From: Methyloglobulus sp.
GTDB taxonomy: Bacteria > Pseudomonadota > Gammaproteobacteria > Methylococcales > Methylomonadaceae
Direction: 5' to 3'
Length of the DNA: 5,339 nt
NCBI GenBank assembly: GCA_013140405.1
Contig: JABFSV010000106.1
Coordinates: forward strand, 1 to 5,339
Shown here: in pieces, positions 1 to 5,339 of the stretch
Numbering within the stretch: the stretch's first letter is position 1
Layout: every line of letters starts with the position of its first letter
The notes under the pieces: generated by a model
Seen by the model: only the letters and a program-made list of their open reading frames with translations
What the model was told of the DNA's origin: nothing
Databases searched by the model: none
Made by a program: the position numbers and the translations under genes

Positions 1-97
1 TGAATAGTTTGAGGTATTTTATAACCGGGAGCGCTTACATTCTGCTAATGGATATTTATCTCCCGTTGACTACGAAGCGCAGCAATATGCTGCTTAA
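1..97 (+). pseudogene. IS3-family transposase (OrfB), C-terminal fragment with nonsense codon
   Basis: Reading the frame that ends at TAA 95-97 gives FEVFYNRERLHSANGY (codons 8-55) followed by LSPVDYEAQQYAA. This is the typical C-terminal end of the IS3-family DDE integrase-type transposase, whose members usually finish with a 'YIEVFYNRxRxHSxxGYLSPxxYE' block. The catalytic DDE residues would lie upstream, outside the window. Codon 5-7 is TAG, at the position where the family normally has tyrosine (E-Y-I-E-V-F-Y-N becomes E-stop-F-E-V-F-Y-N). The copy therefore appears to carry a nonsense mutation, one base away from TAT or TAC. The fragment points toward the minus-strand GH17 gene and ends 168 bp before that gene's stop. 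Family assignment is firm from the motif. Inactivation is likely, but only a few codons before the TAG are visible. A sequencing error or a frameshift at the edge is the alternative. Confidence 0.82.
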
Positions 98-127
98 CCT
101 TGTGTCCGGAATACCGTTGACACATCA
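1..127 (+). mobile_element. Right end of an IS3-family insertion sequence
   Basis: Just after the transposase stop, the sequence from 101 reads TGTGTCCGGAATACCG and continues to GACACA at 119-124. On the opposite strand this starts TGTGTCAACGG and continues into ATTCCGGACAC. That fits IS3-family terminal inverted repeats, which begin with TG and often carry a GGACA-type motif further in. The outer boundary is placed at 124, or at 127 if the end is TGATGTG. The left end and target duplication are outside the window, so the exact edge is inferred. Confidence 0.6.
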
Positions 128-138
128 TAACCCTTTTC

Positions 139-255
139 TTAATCCCCCCTCCTGATTGAGGGCAGCAAGAGATACCCAAAGAGCAAGACAAGCAGATTTA
201 AACATTGATTGTTGTCGGATGGCTTTTTAACGCTTACGATGTGTCCGTGCTTCAG
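139..255 (-). pseudogene. Probable 5' stub of a membrane-protein gene cut off by the IS3 element
   Basis: A 38-codon open frame runs from CTG 255-253 to TAA 141-139. It starts 6 nt after a perfect AGGAGG at 262-267 that overlaps the GH17 stop codon, the arrangement expected for the next gene of a tightly packed operon. The peptide begins with a polar, basic stretch (LKHGHIVSVKKPSDNNQ) followed by a hydrophobic run (CLNLLVLLFGYLLLPSI). That looks like the cytoplasmic N-terminus and first membrane helix of a polytopic membrane protein. It ends after RRGD, beside a run of six G at 144-149 and about 12-15 bp before the inferred IS boundary. The initiator is CTG rather than ATG, and no other in-frame ATG or GTG exists, which fits a decayed start. 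I do not recognise the family. It could also be a chance open frame, but the Shine-Dalgarno and the polar-then-hydrophobic pattern argue against that. Confidence 0.4.
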
Positions 256-261
256 GTAAAA

Positions 262-267
262 CCTCCT
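262..267 (-). promoter_or_regulatory. Perfect Shine-Dalgarno (AGGAGG) overlapping the GH17 stop codon
   Basis: On the minus strand the GH17 stop TAG (268-266) runs directly into GAGG, giving AGGAGG. It is the strongest ribosome-binding motif in the window. No annotated start follows it; 6 nt downstream is CTG at 255-253. It suggests that a translationally coupled gene originally followed GH17. Confidence 0.5.
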
Positions 268-1969
268 ACAAATTCCTGCCGTGCATCTGTTTTAAAGAGC
301 CACTTACCAAAAAAGACAGGGTTAATACGGCAAGACACAATAACCAACCTAATAGTTGGCAATTAGTCAGCGTAAATGTGACAGCCAAACCAAGCCTCTC
401 GCCAAGATCTGGATACGCTTCTATAAAATCACGGCCTACCATAAAAGCCCGGATTTCACCAATCACAAGACCCACTGCATAAAATAATATTAGCCAAGCA
501 ATTTGCTTGTTTTGTTGACTATATTTAGGACTGTATCCAATTAGGCCATTGAAATTAAGGTTTGATAGTGCAATTTGGCCGATAAAGCTGCGAATACAAC
601 CCAACCCTACAAGTCCCACTACGGGAATAACAACCAATTCAAAAGGAAAACTGACGTAGCGCCCATCGACTGCCAATAAATAGGTTTTATACAGGGCTAA
701 CGTAATAACAACCAAATAAACCAGATTTAGCGCAGTAGTGATGTTTTTATTGGTTACTGCGCCAACAAGTAAGTTGTTAGCCCTGTAAATAAGCAAACCA
801 GAAACAACTATGTTTAAAAGGATAATTAACACGGCTTTTAGTCGTTGCATAACATCATAGCTGGTATACCAGGATTTATCGGCCTGAAATACGAGAAAAG
901 CGCACAGAATCTGGACAAATACCAGAAAAGTCATCACCTTTGTCGAAGATAGGTTTTGCAATTTTTTGGCATAACAAAAGACAACTAGCACCATGATGAG
1001 CGATGCAACCACAAACTGGTCAAACCATTTCACATTTTCGTGAACTTTTCCAGTCAAAGGAAAAACCTCTTTGCGATCAACGGAAAAAAGCCCCCAATTA
1101 GCGCCGACAACACCTTCCAATTCGCTTTTCCAGGATTGGTTAAAGGCTTCGACAATATTGACATCAAATTGATTGTCGGCAGCCACTTTGAGCAAGCCTC
1201 GAGTAAAGGCCGCTTCGTTGACCACGCTGGGAATCGCCCAGCCGCGCTGCCTACCTACAGCAGGCCAGCCAGATTCACCTATGAGTATGGGTTTACCAGG
1301 CGAAATAGTTTCAGCTTCTTTTTGTACTTGCCTATAAATGCGCTCGATATGTGCAGGGGCTTTTTCAACAGGAATCGGCTCATCTTCCCAATAGGGCAAG
1401 ATGTGGATGGTAATAAAATCAACTTCCTTAATTAGATCAGGATGCTGCATGTACATAGACCAGACATCTGCATAAGACACGGGTTGTTTAACCCTACTTT
1501 TGACTTCTCTGATGTATTCGACCAATTCTTCTGGCGTCCTTTCTCCACGCAGCAACACCTCGTTGCCCACGATGACACGCTTGATGACATCTGGATAAGT
1601 ATTGGCTGCATAAACCAGCTCTTCTATTTCCGTACGTATATCTTTCTTAACAAACCCTACCCATGCGCCTTGAATTATTTTCAAGCCATGTTTCCGTGCC
1701 AATTCTGGGATGACTTTCATGCCTTTTGAACTGGAATAGGTACGGATAGTATGAGTTTTGTCTGCCAATAACTTTAAATCTTCGTCAATTTGTTCAGGCG
1801 TAGGAAATTGCTCAAGTATTGGATTTTGGCCCTCCCTAAACGGGGCAAAAGAAAGGCTGTTGAGTTTTCCATTAGGAACATCTAGCCCAACAACTTGAGG
1901 CATATTAGTCAGGTAGCCGAACAAGCCATTGAGCAAAATGATTAATGTAGCGAATAAAGCGATTTTCAT
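266..1969 (-). CDS. Membrane-anchored GH17 beta-1,3-glucan glycosidase/glucosyltransferase
   Basis: The protein has 567 residues. A hydrophobic N-terminus (about residues 3-20) acts as signal or anchor and is followed by a GH17 barrel at roughly 25-310. Both catalytic motifs are intact: VGNE (134-137, acid/base Glu137) and GESGWP (231-236, nucleophile Glu232). RTYSS (76-80) is also family-typical. From about 318 on there are about seven hydrophobic segments (near 318-335, 345-361, 378-395, 410-430, 443-460, 490-506, 525-556), so the enzyme domain should face the periplasm. GH17 enzymes act on beta-1,3-glucans. Proteobacterial relatives are known as non-Leloir glucosyltransferases that remodel beta-glucans, often encoded with or fused to an NdvB-like GT2 synthase, but no GT2 gene lies in this window. 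A role in periplasmic or exported beta-glucan is therefore inferred. The ATG at 1969 has no clear Shine-Dalgarno, but it gives a complete signal-anchor. The gene lies 54 bp after the metallohydrolase gene with no hairpin between them. Confidence 0.9.
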   Translation of the reverse strand: MKIALFATLIILLNGLFGYLTNMPQVVGLDVPNGKLNSLSFAPFREGQNPILEQFPTPEQIDEDLKLLADKTHTIRTYSSSKGMKVIPELARKHGLKIIQGAWVGFVKKDIRTEIEELVYAANTYPDVIKRVIVGNEVLLRGERTPEELVEYIREVKSRVKQPVSYADVWSMYMQHPDLIKEVDFITIHILPYWEDEPIPVEKAPAHIERIYRQVQKEAETISPGKPILIGESGWPAVGRQRGWAIPSVVNEAAFTRGLLKVAADNQFDVNIVEAFNQSWKSELEGVVGANWGLFSVDRKEVFPLTGKVHENVKWFDQFVVASLIMVLVVFCYAKKLQNLSSTKVMTFLVFVQILCAFLVFQADKSWYTSYDVMQRLKAVLIILLNIVVSGLLIYRANNLLVGAVTNKNITTALNLVYLVVITLALYKTYLLAVDGRYVSFPFELVVIPVVGLVGLGCIRSFIGQIALSNLNFNGLIGYSPKYSQQNKQIAWLILFYAVGLVIGEIRAFMVGRDFIEAYPDLGERLGLAVTFTLTNCQLLGWLLCLAVLTLSFLVSGSLKQMHGRNL

Positions 1970-2023
1970 GAGTATAAATTTTTACGGATAAAAGTACACT
2001 ATGCAAAGAAAACAAGGAATTGC

Positions 2024-2938
2024 CTAGTCCTCCCACTCCAATTCCGCATAAACCTTAGTGACGTTTTTGCGGTGAAATTCGTCAAACAGCCTCCAGCGGT
2101 CTTTAAATGAAAGCCCAACCGTAGCTACGGCATCTTCCAAAAACACGCCTTTCTTTATGGCTGCCCTTACCTCGATAAGCAACGTACTTAGATATTCTTT
2201 TTGGGGTAACATGCTTTTGGGCCAATCGGAAACTAGCGAACCATGCCCTGGAATGACCATTTTAAACGATTTAGCTTCCAACTTATCCAATTCAGCCAAC
2301 CAGCCTTTTAAACTACCATCAATAGAGGGTAAATGTTCAACAAATAAGAGGTCGGACAACCATAAGGTATCGGTTTGCGGGTCATACACACTAAGGTCGT
2401 TGTCGGTATGTGCTGCTGGATGGGCAGTCAGTTTTAGGGTTCTTCCACCTAAATCGAGATCAAGCTCGCTACTCACGGCAATATCAGGAGGGATGATGTC
2501 CTTGGCAGTTATGGCAATGCCCAGTAACTGCGGCGCTTTCTCAATATAATAGTCGCCACGTACTGACATCGCCCGCGCCAGTTTTTCATGCCCTACAAAT
2601 TTTACTCCGGTATTTTTGAATGCAGAATTGCCATAAATATGGTCGGGATGGACATGCGTATTAATCACATAGCAAACAGGTTTGGTCGTGGCGTTTTCTA
2701 CGGCATTTTTTAACGCCCGACCCTGTTCAGGGCTGCCGCCAGAATCAATCACCGCCACGCAGCGCTGACCGACAATAAAGCCAATATTCGCAATAGCACC
2801 GTGGTTTTTAGTGTCGGAAAACTCTTGAATCCCCCAATGCACGAAAATACCCGGAGCAACCTGATTGACCGATAATACTGGCGTAGCAAATACCTTATAG
2901 GGCAATAACAACGCAAATAGAACTAGCAAGATTTTCAC
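2024..2938 (-). CDS. Periplasmic MBL-fold metallohydrolase, SoxH-like (quinoprotein relay type)
   Basis: This is a secreted metallo-beta-lactamase-fold hydrolase of about 304 residues. The signal peptide is MKILLVLFALLLPYKVFA with cleavage near FA-TP. Counting from the longer start at 2947 (subtract 3 for the start used here), the zinc ligands are all present: HVHPDH at 98-103, His180 in AHTDND, Asp199 in LSDLLF and His235 in GHG. Cys63 and Cys92 could form a disulfide. The N-terminal block GIFVHWG, the ANIGFIVG segment and VIDSGGS closely resemble SoxH-like proteins that NCBI families call 'quinoprotein relay system zinc metallohydrolase'. These occur in bacteria with PQQ-dependent dehydrogenases and periplasmic sulfur or alcohol oxidation; their substrate is not established. 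The assignment is from memory of the family, so the subfamily is less sure than the fold. GTG at 2938 is preferred over GTG at 2947 because AAGGTG lies 6 nt ahead of it. No PQQ or cytochrome gene is adjacent in the window. Confidence 0.85.
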   Translation of the reverse strand: MKILLVLFALLLPYKVFATPVLSVNQVAPGIFVHWGIQEFSDTKNHGAIANIGFIVGQRCVAVIDSGGSPEQGRALKNAVENATTKPVCYVINTHVHPDHIYGNSAFKNTGVKFVGHEKLARAMSVRGDYYIEKAPQLLGIAITAKDIIPPDIAVSSELDLDLGGRTLKLTAHPAAHTDNDLSVYDPQTDTLWLSDLLFVEHLPSIDGSLKGWLAELDKLEAKSFKMVIPGHGSLVSDWPKSMLPQKEYLSTLLIEVRAAIKKGVFLEDAVATVGLSFKDRWRLFDEFHRKNVTKVYAELEWED

Positions 2939-2944
2939 AAATAG

Positions 2945-2950
2945 CACCTT
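2945..2950 (-). promoter_or_regulatory. Shine-Dalgarno AAGGTG deciding the metallohydrolase start
   Basis: AAGGTG on the minus strand is followed after 6 nt by GTG at 2938-2936, encoding the start of MKILLVLF. The upstream in-frame GTG at 2947 lies inside this motif and has only an AT-rich stretch ahead of it, so 2938 is the more likely initiator. Using it shortens the protein by three residues and leaves a compact signal peptide. Confidence 0.6.
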
Positions 2951-3024
2951 ACAAGCAAAAATAGCGTAGCGAAATCAAATACAATCGACTTATCTGACAC
3001 TTGCCTAAAGCCAATAACTGTTAG

Positions 3025-3054
3025 ATTATAGATTCGGCCTTGTGAAACTTTAAA
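3025..3054 (-). promoter_or_regulatory. Candidate sigma-70 promoter for the metallohydrolase gene
   Basis: The minus strand has a perfect TATAAT at 3030-3025. An 18-nt spacer separates it from TTTAAA at 3054-3049, a weak -35 match; TTAAAG with a 17-nt spacer is an alternative. The predicted start point would leave a leader of about 80 nt before GTG 2938, and the GH17 gene could be served by the same transcript. The -35 abuts the REP-like palindrome. Confidence 0.4.
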
Positions 3055-3056
3055 TT

Positions 3057-3130
3057 CCGTTCGCCCCAAGCCTGTCGAAAGGCCTATGTACTTCAGACAA
3101 GCTCAGCATTTATGCCCTTGGTACGAACGG
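3057..3130. repeat. REP-like imperfect palindrome between ppiD and the metallohydrolase gene
   Basis: The 74-bp unit is bounded by CCGTTCG (3057-3063) and its exact inverse CGAACGG (3124-3130). Inside these, CCAAG (3066-3070) pairs with CTTGG (3117-3121), and AGCCTGTC (3069-3076) nearly pairs with GACAAGCT (3096-3103). The left half resembles the dispersed proteobacterial motif CCGTTCGCCCTGAGCCTGTC followed by GAAGGGC. The right half resembles TACTTCGACAAGCTCAG followed directly by TACGAACGG, but with 15 extra bases (3107-3121) between those parts. From general experience, motifs of this kind are scattered between genes in many Proteobacteria. Copy number in this genome cannot be seen. It may also attenuate read-through from ppiD, for which no other terminator is visible. 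Confidence 0.65.
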
Positions 3131-3192
3131 TTCAAACATTAAAAGTCCAAATCAATAGCCTTCTAAATCTCTAAATTGACGCAATAGCTTTA

Positions 3193-5061
3193 TTACTTGG
3201 CAACCTGATTTTTAACCGAAACATCGGCCTTTGTTTCCAAACTAGCAAGCATCGCATTAAATTCTGACTGGCCGAAGGCTTTAGCAAGATTCTTTTGGGC
3301 AAGCGCCATCTGCTTTTTGTCTTCATCGTTCATAATGCCCGGTGTCACTTTTTTCAGGTTAACAACCACTTGCTCGCCAGTAGCTAAGGCGACACCAAAA
3401 GATGCCGGTTTACCTGCAACAGGCTTTGCCGCCCTGAAAATGGCATCACTCAATTGCTCAGGTAAGGCATTCTTGTTCCTGGTCAAACCGTTTGCTTCTT
3501 TTACAGTCAATTTATAGTCGGCGGCGACTTTTTGTAAGGTCTGCCCTGCTTGCAACTGTTGCTTTATTTTGTTGGCTTTTTCAATAACTTGCTGTTTAGC
3601 TTTATCATTGGCTAGCGCAACAATTACATCCTGTTTAACGCTGTTTAGTTCTCTGACTGCGGCTGGTTTGTGTTCGAGTAACCGTAACACAACCAATCGG
3701 TCGCTTCCCAACTCTACCGGAGTACTGTTATTGCCCTGCAACACTTCATCAGAAAATGCCACATCACGGATTTTTTGCTCAGCGGCAACGCCATCGCCCT
3801 TGTCCTTGGCAAATAAACCTGACTTTTTGACAGCAAGGGAAAGTGCTTCGGACACGGATTGCAAATTGTCGGGGTTTTCATAGCTCATTTGCGTAAGCTT
3901 TTCGCCTGCTTCATAAAAGGCATTTTCTGCCTGCGCTTTTTGATACGCCTTGGTGACTTCATCTTTTACTGAGTCAAAAGCCTTGACTTCCCCTGGCATC
4001 AACTCGGTGACTTTTATTAAATGATAACCGAATGATGACTTGACTGGCTTAGAAACCTCGCCCGCCTTTAACGCACTTGCCGCCTCTTCAAACGACTTCT
4101 CCATGCTTCCTACGATAAACAGCCCCAAATCACCGCCTTTTTTGGCAGTGAGTTTATCGTCAGACACTTCTGCGGCTAATGCAGAAAAATCCTTGGTTTT
4201 CAAATCTTGTTCGGCTTTTAGTGCTTTGCCCAACGCGGCCTTATCATCGGTTTTTGCATTGACGGCAAATAGGATATGGCTAATTTTTCGCCGCTCTGGC
4301 GTGCTGTATTGTTCTTTTTGTTCTTCATAGTGAGCTTTGAGCTTATCGTCAGTCACCACAACTTTTTTGGCAATATCTTCTAGCGACAATTCTACGTATT
4401 CCACTGACACCTGTTCTGGCAACTTGTAGGCATCCTGATGCTGTTGGTAATAAGCAGCAATCTCTTGTTCGCTGGGTTGTGCAGCCACTTTTTCTAAGCC
4501 AACGGTAATATAGTCAACATCCCGTTGTTGGTTTTGAACTTTAAAGAAACTTTCAATAGCATAGGGTGTGGCAAAACTGCTGTCGATAATGCTGCGTTGG
4601 AACTGTTCCATTATCAAGGCACTTTTGATCTTGTTCACAAATTCAGCCGATGATATTTTTTGTGAAGCCAGTAGCGATTTATAGCGCTTTTCATCAAATT
4701 TGCCTTCCGTTTGAAAATACGGCAATGTCTTGATGAAATCACGGGAGCTAGAATCCGTTGCAACAAGCCCTTCTGTGTGTGCGTATTGCAGCAACACTTC
4801 ATCTTTTATCAGCTTATCTAACGCTTGTTTTTTGAGAAGTTGCTCATCAACTGTCATACCCTGAAAATTCTGGGCATATTGTTCATAAGCTTTATTGACG
4901 TCACGTTGATAAAAATCTTTATCACCGACGGATGCAACCGCAGCTTCCTTGCCAGTATCCACGTAATTTTGGATGCCCCATAAGGCAAACGGAACGCAGA
5001 TCACTATCAAAATTATCCAAGCAAAGGCACCTTGCGCTTTTTCTCTAATTGTCGTTAGCAT
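3193..5061 (-). CDS. ppiD: Peptidyl-prolyl isomerase-like periplasmic folding factor PpiD
   Basis: The protein has 622 residues, the usual length for PpiD. The start MLTTIREKAQG is followed by one membrane helix at about 12-31 (AFAWIILIVICVPFALWGIQ), placing the rest in the periplasm. A SurA/PpiD-type N-terminal chaperone region covers about 36-180. A parvulin domain spans about 255-355 with PERRKISHILF (255-265), GGDLGLF (309-315) and FGYHLIKV (344-351). The remaining C-terminal half is helical and PpiD-like. In E. coli, PpiD sits near the SecYEG translocon and helps newly exported, chiefly outer-membrane, proteins fold; its own isomerase activity is reported as weak or absent. ATG 5061 is chosen because the membrane anchor begins right after it; the upstream GGGATGAG is a weak ribosome site. 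The upstream tRNA terminator means ppiD needs its own promoter. In many gammaproteobacteria ppiD follows lon-hupB, which would lie beyond the right edge here. Confidence 0.95.
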   Translation of the reverse strand: MLTTIREKAQGAFAWIILIVICVPFALWGIQNYVDTGKEAAVASVGDKDFYQRDVNKAYEQYAQNFQGMTVDEQLLKKQALDKLIKDEVLLQYAHTEGLVATDSSSRDFIKTLPYFQTEGKFDEKRYKSLLASQKISSAEFVNKIKSALIMEQFQRSIIDSSFATPYAIESFFKVQNQQRDVDYITVGLEKVAAQPSEQEIAAYYQQHQDAYKLPEQVSVEYVELSLEDIAKKVVVTDDKLKAHYEEQKEQYSTPERRKISHILFAVNAKTDDKAALGKALKAEQDLKTKDFSALAAEVSDDKLTAKKGGDLGLFIVGSMEKSFEEAASALKAGEVSKPVKSSFGYHLIKVTELMPGEVKAFDSVKDEVTKAYQKAQAENAFYEAGEKLTQMSYENPDNLQSVSEALSLAVKKSGLFAKDKGDGVAAEQKIRDVAFSDEVLQGNNSTPVELGSDRLVVLRLLEHKPAAVRELNSVKQDVIVALANDKAKQQVIEKANKIKQQLQAGQTLQKVAADYKLTVKEANGLTRNKNALPEQLSDAIFRAAKPVAGKPASFGVALATGEQVVVNLKKVTPGIMNDEDKKQMALAQKNLAKAFGQSEFNAMLASLETKADVSVKNQVAK

Positions 5062-5083
5062 AAGCTCATCCCAAAGTAGCTAT

Positions 5084-5112
5084 ATTATCCAAGGAAACCC
5101 TGATTAAACCAG
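5084..5112 (-). promoter_or_regulatory. Weak candidate promoter for ppiD
   Basis: On the minus strand GATAAT (5089-5084) is a fair -10 box. A hexamer CTGGTT lies 17 nt upstream (5112-5107) and is a poor -35. It is the best match in the 69 bp between the tRNA terminator and the ppiD start, where a promoter must lie unless read-through serves the gene. The call rests partly on that positional argument. Confidence 0.3.
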
Positions 5113-5130
5113 CATTTCCAAAAAACTGTT

Positions 5131-5164
5131 AAAAAAAAAGCCCCGAACCTAGCGGCTCGGAGCT
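5131..5164 (-). terminator. Rho-independent terminator of the tRNA-Val/tRNA-Asp unit
   Basis: Read on the minus strand, AGCTCCGAGCC (5164-5154) pairs over 11 positions, two of them G-U, with GGTTCGGGGCT (5149-5139) around the loop GCTA. A run of nine T (5139-5131) follows, the first of which closes the stem. It begins 7 nt after the CCA end of tRNA-Asp, so it ends the tRNA transcript and separates it from ppiD. Confidence 0.9.
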
Positions 5165-5171
5165 TTCGATT

Positions 5172-5248
5172 TGGCGGAGCGGACGGGGCTCGAACCCGCG
5201 ACCCCCGGCGTGACAGGCCGGTATTCTAACCAACTGAACTACCGCTCC
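5172..5248 (-). tRNA. tRNA-Asp (anticodon GUC)
   Basis: This is a 77-nt gene including encoded CCA (5174-5172). The acceptor stem GGAGCGG (5248-5242) pairs with CCGCTCC, followed by discriminator G. The anticodon arm is CCGGC-CTGTCAC-GCCGG with GTC at 5214-5212, and the T-arm carries GGTTCGAGCC. The D-loop contains AGTTGGTTAGA. GUC reads Asp codons GAC and GAU. It lies 6 nt downstream of tRNA-Val in the same transcript and is followed by the strong terminator. Confidence 0.97.
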
Positions 5249-5254
5249 AAAGTC

Positions 5255-5330
5255 TGGTGGGTGCTGAGGGGTTCGAACCCCCGACCCTCGCCTTGTAAGG
5301 GCGATGCTCTCCCAGCTGAGCTAAGCACCC
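5255..5330 (-). tRNA. tRNA-Val (anticodon UAC)
   Basis: This is a 76-nt gene including encoded CCA (5257-5255). The acceptor stem GGGTGCT (5330-5324) pairs with AGCACCC, followed by discriminator A. The anticodon arm has a CGCCC/GGGCG stem around loop TTACAAG-type sequence with TAC at 5297-5295, and the T-loop is GGTTCGAACC. The UAC anticodon reads GUA and, with the usual wobble modification, other Val codons. Only 9 bp lie upstream in the window, so the promoter, and any further genes of this unit, are not visible. Confidence 0.97.
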
Positions 5331-5339
5331 GACTTAAGA

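Noticed and set aside
79..93. Inverted repeat GCAGCA-ATA-TGCTGC
   Set aside because: It lies within the final codons of the IS3 transposase (A-Q-Q-Y-A-A) and has no T-run; best explained as coding sequence.
147..162. Hairpin CCCTC/GAGGG as a terminator for GH17
   Set aside because: The stem is only 5 bp and no T-run follows on either strand.
119..245. 8-bp inverted pair GACACATC (119-126) and GATGTGTC (238-245), and TGTGTCCG at 101 and 240, as ends of a second small mobile element
   Set aside because: Similarity stops at 8 bases. The 238-245 copy falls in the proposed minus-strand coding frame, so chance is the better explanation.
1040..1729. Plus-strand open frames of 131 and 95 codons opposite GH17
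   Set aside because: They lie antisense to a well-supported GH17 domain with both catalytic motifs, and their translations show no domain character or ribosome sites.
1970..1976. TATACT directly before the GH17 ATG as a -10 box for a leaderless transcript
   Set aside because: Transcription would start inside the coding sequence, about 6-7 nt downstream of the box, and no -35 at the right spacing is convincing.
2157..2549. Plus-strand open frame of 130 codons opposite the metallohydrolase
   Set aside because: It is antisense to a gene with a complete zinc-binding motif set; the translation is serine/leucine-rich and unlike any family.
3317..4330. Three plus-strand open frames of 66, 104 and 96 codons opposite ppiD
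   Set aside because: They are shadows of ppiD with low-complexity Ser/Ala/Leu content.
5055..5069. Four-codon ATG-AGC-TTA-TGC-TAA minicistron overlapping the ppiD start, as a leader peptide
   Set aside because: Too short to judge, with no regulatory codon pattern or attenuator hairpin; probably chance.

Overview
The window looks like chromosomal DNA from a moderately AT-rich gammaproteobacterium. Three things point to a methylotroph or methanotroph of the Methylococcales type: a periplasmic metallohydrolase of the SoxH-like 'quinoprotein relay' group, a membrane-anchored GH17 enzyme of the proteobacterial beta-1,3-glucan type, and a tRNA-Val/tRNA-Asp pair directly ahead of ppiD. The taxonomic placement is inferred from protein character, not from a search. 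All complete genes lie on the minus strand, so the reading order runs from high to low coordinates.

Right end (5131-5339): tRNA-Val(UAC) and tRNA-Asp(GUC), both with encoded CCA, sit 6 nt apart. They are followed by a strong intrinsic terminator that closes the tRNA unit. Next is ppiD (3193-5061), encoding the inner-membrane-anchored periplasmic folding factor, which must be transcribed from a promoter in the short gap after the terminator. Between ppiD and the next gene (2951-3192) lies a 74-bp imperfect palindrome resembling a widespread REP-like intergenic repeat, followed by a consensus-like TATAAT.

Centre (2024-2938): a secreted metallo-beta-lactamase-fold hydrolase with a full set of zinc ligands, best started at a GTG that has a good Shine-Dalgarno. 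After 54 bp with no visible terminator comes a GH17 glycosidase/transglycosylase with an N-terminal anchor and about seven C-terminal membrane segments (266-1969). The two may be co-transcribed, though no functional link is evident.

Left end (1-265): this stretch is not empty. The last 30 codons of an IS3-family transposase run inward on the plus strand (stop at 95-97), followed by a probable IS right end near 124-127. The fragment carries an in-frame TAG at 5-7. On the minus strand, a perfect AGGAGG overlaps the GH17 stop codon and precedes a 38-codon open frame with a hydrophobic segment, beginning with CTG. This looks like the 5' stub of a membrane-protein gene that once followed GH17 and was cut off by the IS insertion.

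No CRISPR array, prophage, toxin-antitoxin pair or clearly new system is visible. The most informative oddities are the decayed IS3/truncated-gene junction and the REP-like palindrome.
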